A stretch of DNA of 24,085 bases from an uncultured bacterium (lineage in GTDB: Bacteria > Cyanobacteriota > Vampirovibrionia > Gastranaerophilales > Gastranaerophilaceae): NCBI GenBank assembly GCA_900554095.1, contig USGC01000007.1:1-24085 (forward strand). Reading direction: 5' to 3'. The position numbers and the translations under genes were made by a program. The stretch's first letter is position 1. Each line of letters starts with the position of its first letter. Shown here piece after piece: positions 23,398 to 24,085 of the stretch. Under the pieces are notes generated by a model. The model was not told the DNA's origin. It saw nothing but the letters and a program-made list of their open reading frames with translations, and did not search any database.

Positions 23398-24085
23398 AAA
23401 ACTTTTTGCACTAATCCTGACTTTGTCAGTGTTTCAATGTAATTTAGCATTTGCAGGGGCAATCAATAATAAGGATAAAAAAATGAATAGAGAAGAAATT
23501 TGTAAAGAAAATTATCACAAATTGTTCAAGGGCGACGCTTTAACAAACACAGGCGACGATCCTGAAATGATGGCAATTTTGCAAAAATATATTTTCGGTG
23601 AAGTTTTCACTATTGGTGAACTTGATATGAAAACGCGTGAAATGCTTACAGTCGTGTCTTTAACAACGCAGCAGACTTTGCCGCAGTTGAAAGCTCATAT
23701 TAATGCGGCCTTGAATGTTGGTGTCAATCCTTTGGAAGTTAGGGAGGCGATTTATCAGTGCGCTCCGTTTATCGGTTTTCCGAAAACCTTAAATGCTTTA
23801 GCTGTTTTGAATGAAGTCTTTAAAGAACGCGGAATTAAAACACCGCTTCCAAACGCTGCACAGGTTAAGGAAAACGAACGCTTCACAAAGGGTTCAGCAA
23901 TTCAAAAACCTTTATACGGCGATGAAATAAAAGACGCTTTAAAGGGTCTTCCTGATAACATGGGTGAAGAAGCCGCAAGGCTTTTAACAGAAGTTTGCTT
24001 TGGTGATTTTTATGCTCGCTCAGGCCTGGATACAAAAACCAGAGAATTACTTGTTATAGGTATTTTGACCACGACCGGCGACAGC
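23390..24085 (+). CDS. Exported carboxymuconolactone-decarboxylase-family protein, 5' part
   Basis: The frame starts at ATG 23390, overlapping the DXS-like stop by eight bases, and runs open to the window edge (232 codons). Residues 1-22 are a signal peptide (MYKKLFALILTL, ending AFA). Two CMD/AhpD-like regions follow: residues about 75-145 ('TREMLTVVSLTTQQTLPQLKAHINAALNVGV', 'VREAIYQCAPFIGFPKTLNAL') and a second starting near 205 ('TKTRELLVIGILTTTGD'), so it is probably a tandem-domain member. The AhpD CxxC redox motif is absent in the part visible, so peroxidase-partner chemistry is not supported. Family members act on cyclic lactones or as redox proteins. Coupling to a cytoplasmic ThDP enzyme while itself exported is odd. 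The 3' end is missing. Confidence 0.8.
   Translation, partial: MYKKLFALILTLSVFQCNLAFAGAINNKDKKMNREEICKENYHKLFKGDALTNTGDDPEMMAILQKYIFGEVFTIGELDMKTREMLTVVSLTTQQTLPQLKAHINAALNVGVNPLEVREAIYQCAPFIGFPKTLNALAVLNEVFKERGIKTPLPNAAQVKENERFTKGSAIQKPLYGDEIKDALKGLPDNMGEEAARLLTEVCFGDFYARSGLDTKTRELLVIGILTTTGDS

Noticed and set aside
23390..24085. AhpD-type peroxidase assignment
   Set aside because: The CxxC redox pair is absent in the visible part, so only the broader CMD family is supported.
1..24085. CRISPR arrays, insertion sequences, tRNA or rRNA genes
   Set aside because: No regularly spaced repeats, transposase motifs, terminal inverted repeats or tRNA-like cloverleaf sequences were recognised on reading both strands.

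Overview
AT-rich bacterial chromosome segment from a cell with two membranes. The double membrane is inferred from an MCE/MlaD protein, an MlaA-type protein, TonB-like C-terminal domains and a large two-partner-secretion (TPS) adhesin. Base composition, short intergenic distances, Shine-Dalgarno starts and a mix of cyanobacteria-like housekeeping genes with unrecognised large proteins would fit a gut Melainabacteria/Gastranaerophilales genome. That placement is inference; no rRNA or tRNA lies in the window to confirm it.

Layout. 1-1737 (minus): 5' end of a LysM protein, then a terminator, upp (uracil salvage) and an MCE gene coupled to it by ATGA overlap. 1834-3105: rpoZ-like gene, a class II purine nucleoside phosphorylase interrupted by one in-frame TAA, and a small AbrB/MazE-like gene convergent with it. 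3320-6648: a 905-residue protein of unknown function with an internal duplication, convergent with plsY (minus). 6778-10741: a compact plus-strand cluster encoding a membrane-anchored VWA protein, an FHA-like protein with eight membrane helices, a TonB-C-like periplasmic protein, a 49-residue membrane protein, and a zinc-ribbon/TM/TonB-C-like protein. 10779-10887: a strong promoter carrying two dyads and, about 75 nt later, a terminator, so either a small RNA or the end of the cluster. 10992-13178: an MlaA domain fused to an alpha/beta hydrolase. 13224-17849 (minus): a 1541-residue TPS/hemagglutinin-like exoprotein ending in an intact-looking PilZ domain. 18196-21237: a 1013-residue coiled protein with a LysM-like domain. 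21334-21540: promoter and terminator of a candidate small RNA with an anti-Shine-Dalgarno loop. 21625-24085: a divergent DXS-like thiamine-diphosphate enzyme behind a MerR-like promoter, overlapping an exported carboxymuconolactone-decarboxylase-family gene that runs off the window.

Common themes are envelope biogenesis (MCE, MlaA-hydrolase, PlsY), nucleotide salvage (Upp, PNP), and surface or transenvelope functions (VWA/FHA/TonB-like cluster, TPS-PilZ protein, LysM proteins). The best candidates for undescribed biology are the TPS-PilZ exoprotein, the VWA/FHA-like/TonB-C-like cluster, the MlaA-hydrolase fusion and the two short transcription units with CCUCC in their terminator hairpins. 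No CRISPR array, insertion sequence, tRNA or rRNA was seen.
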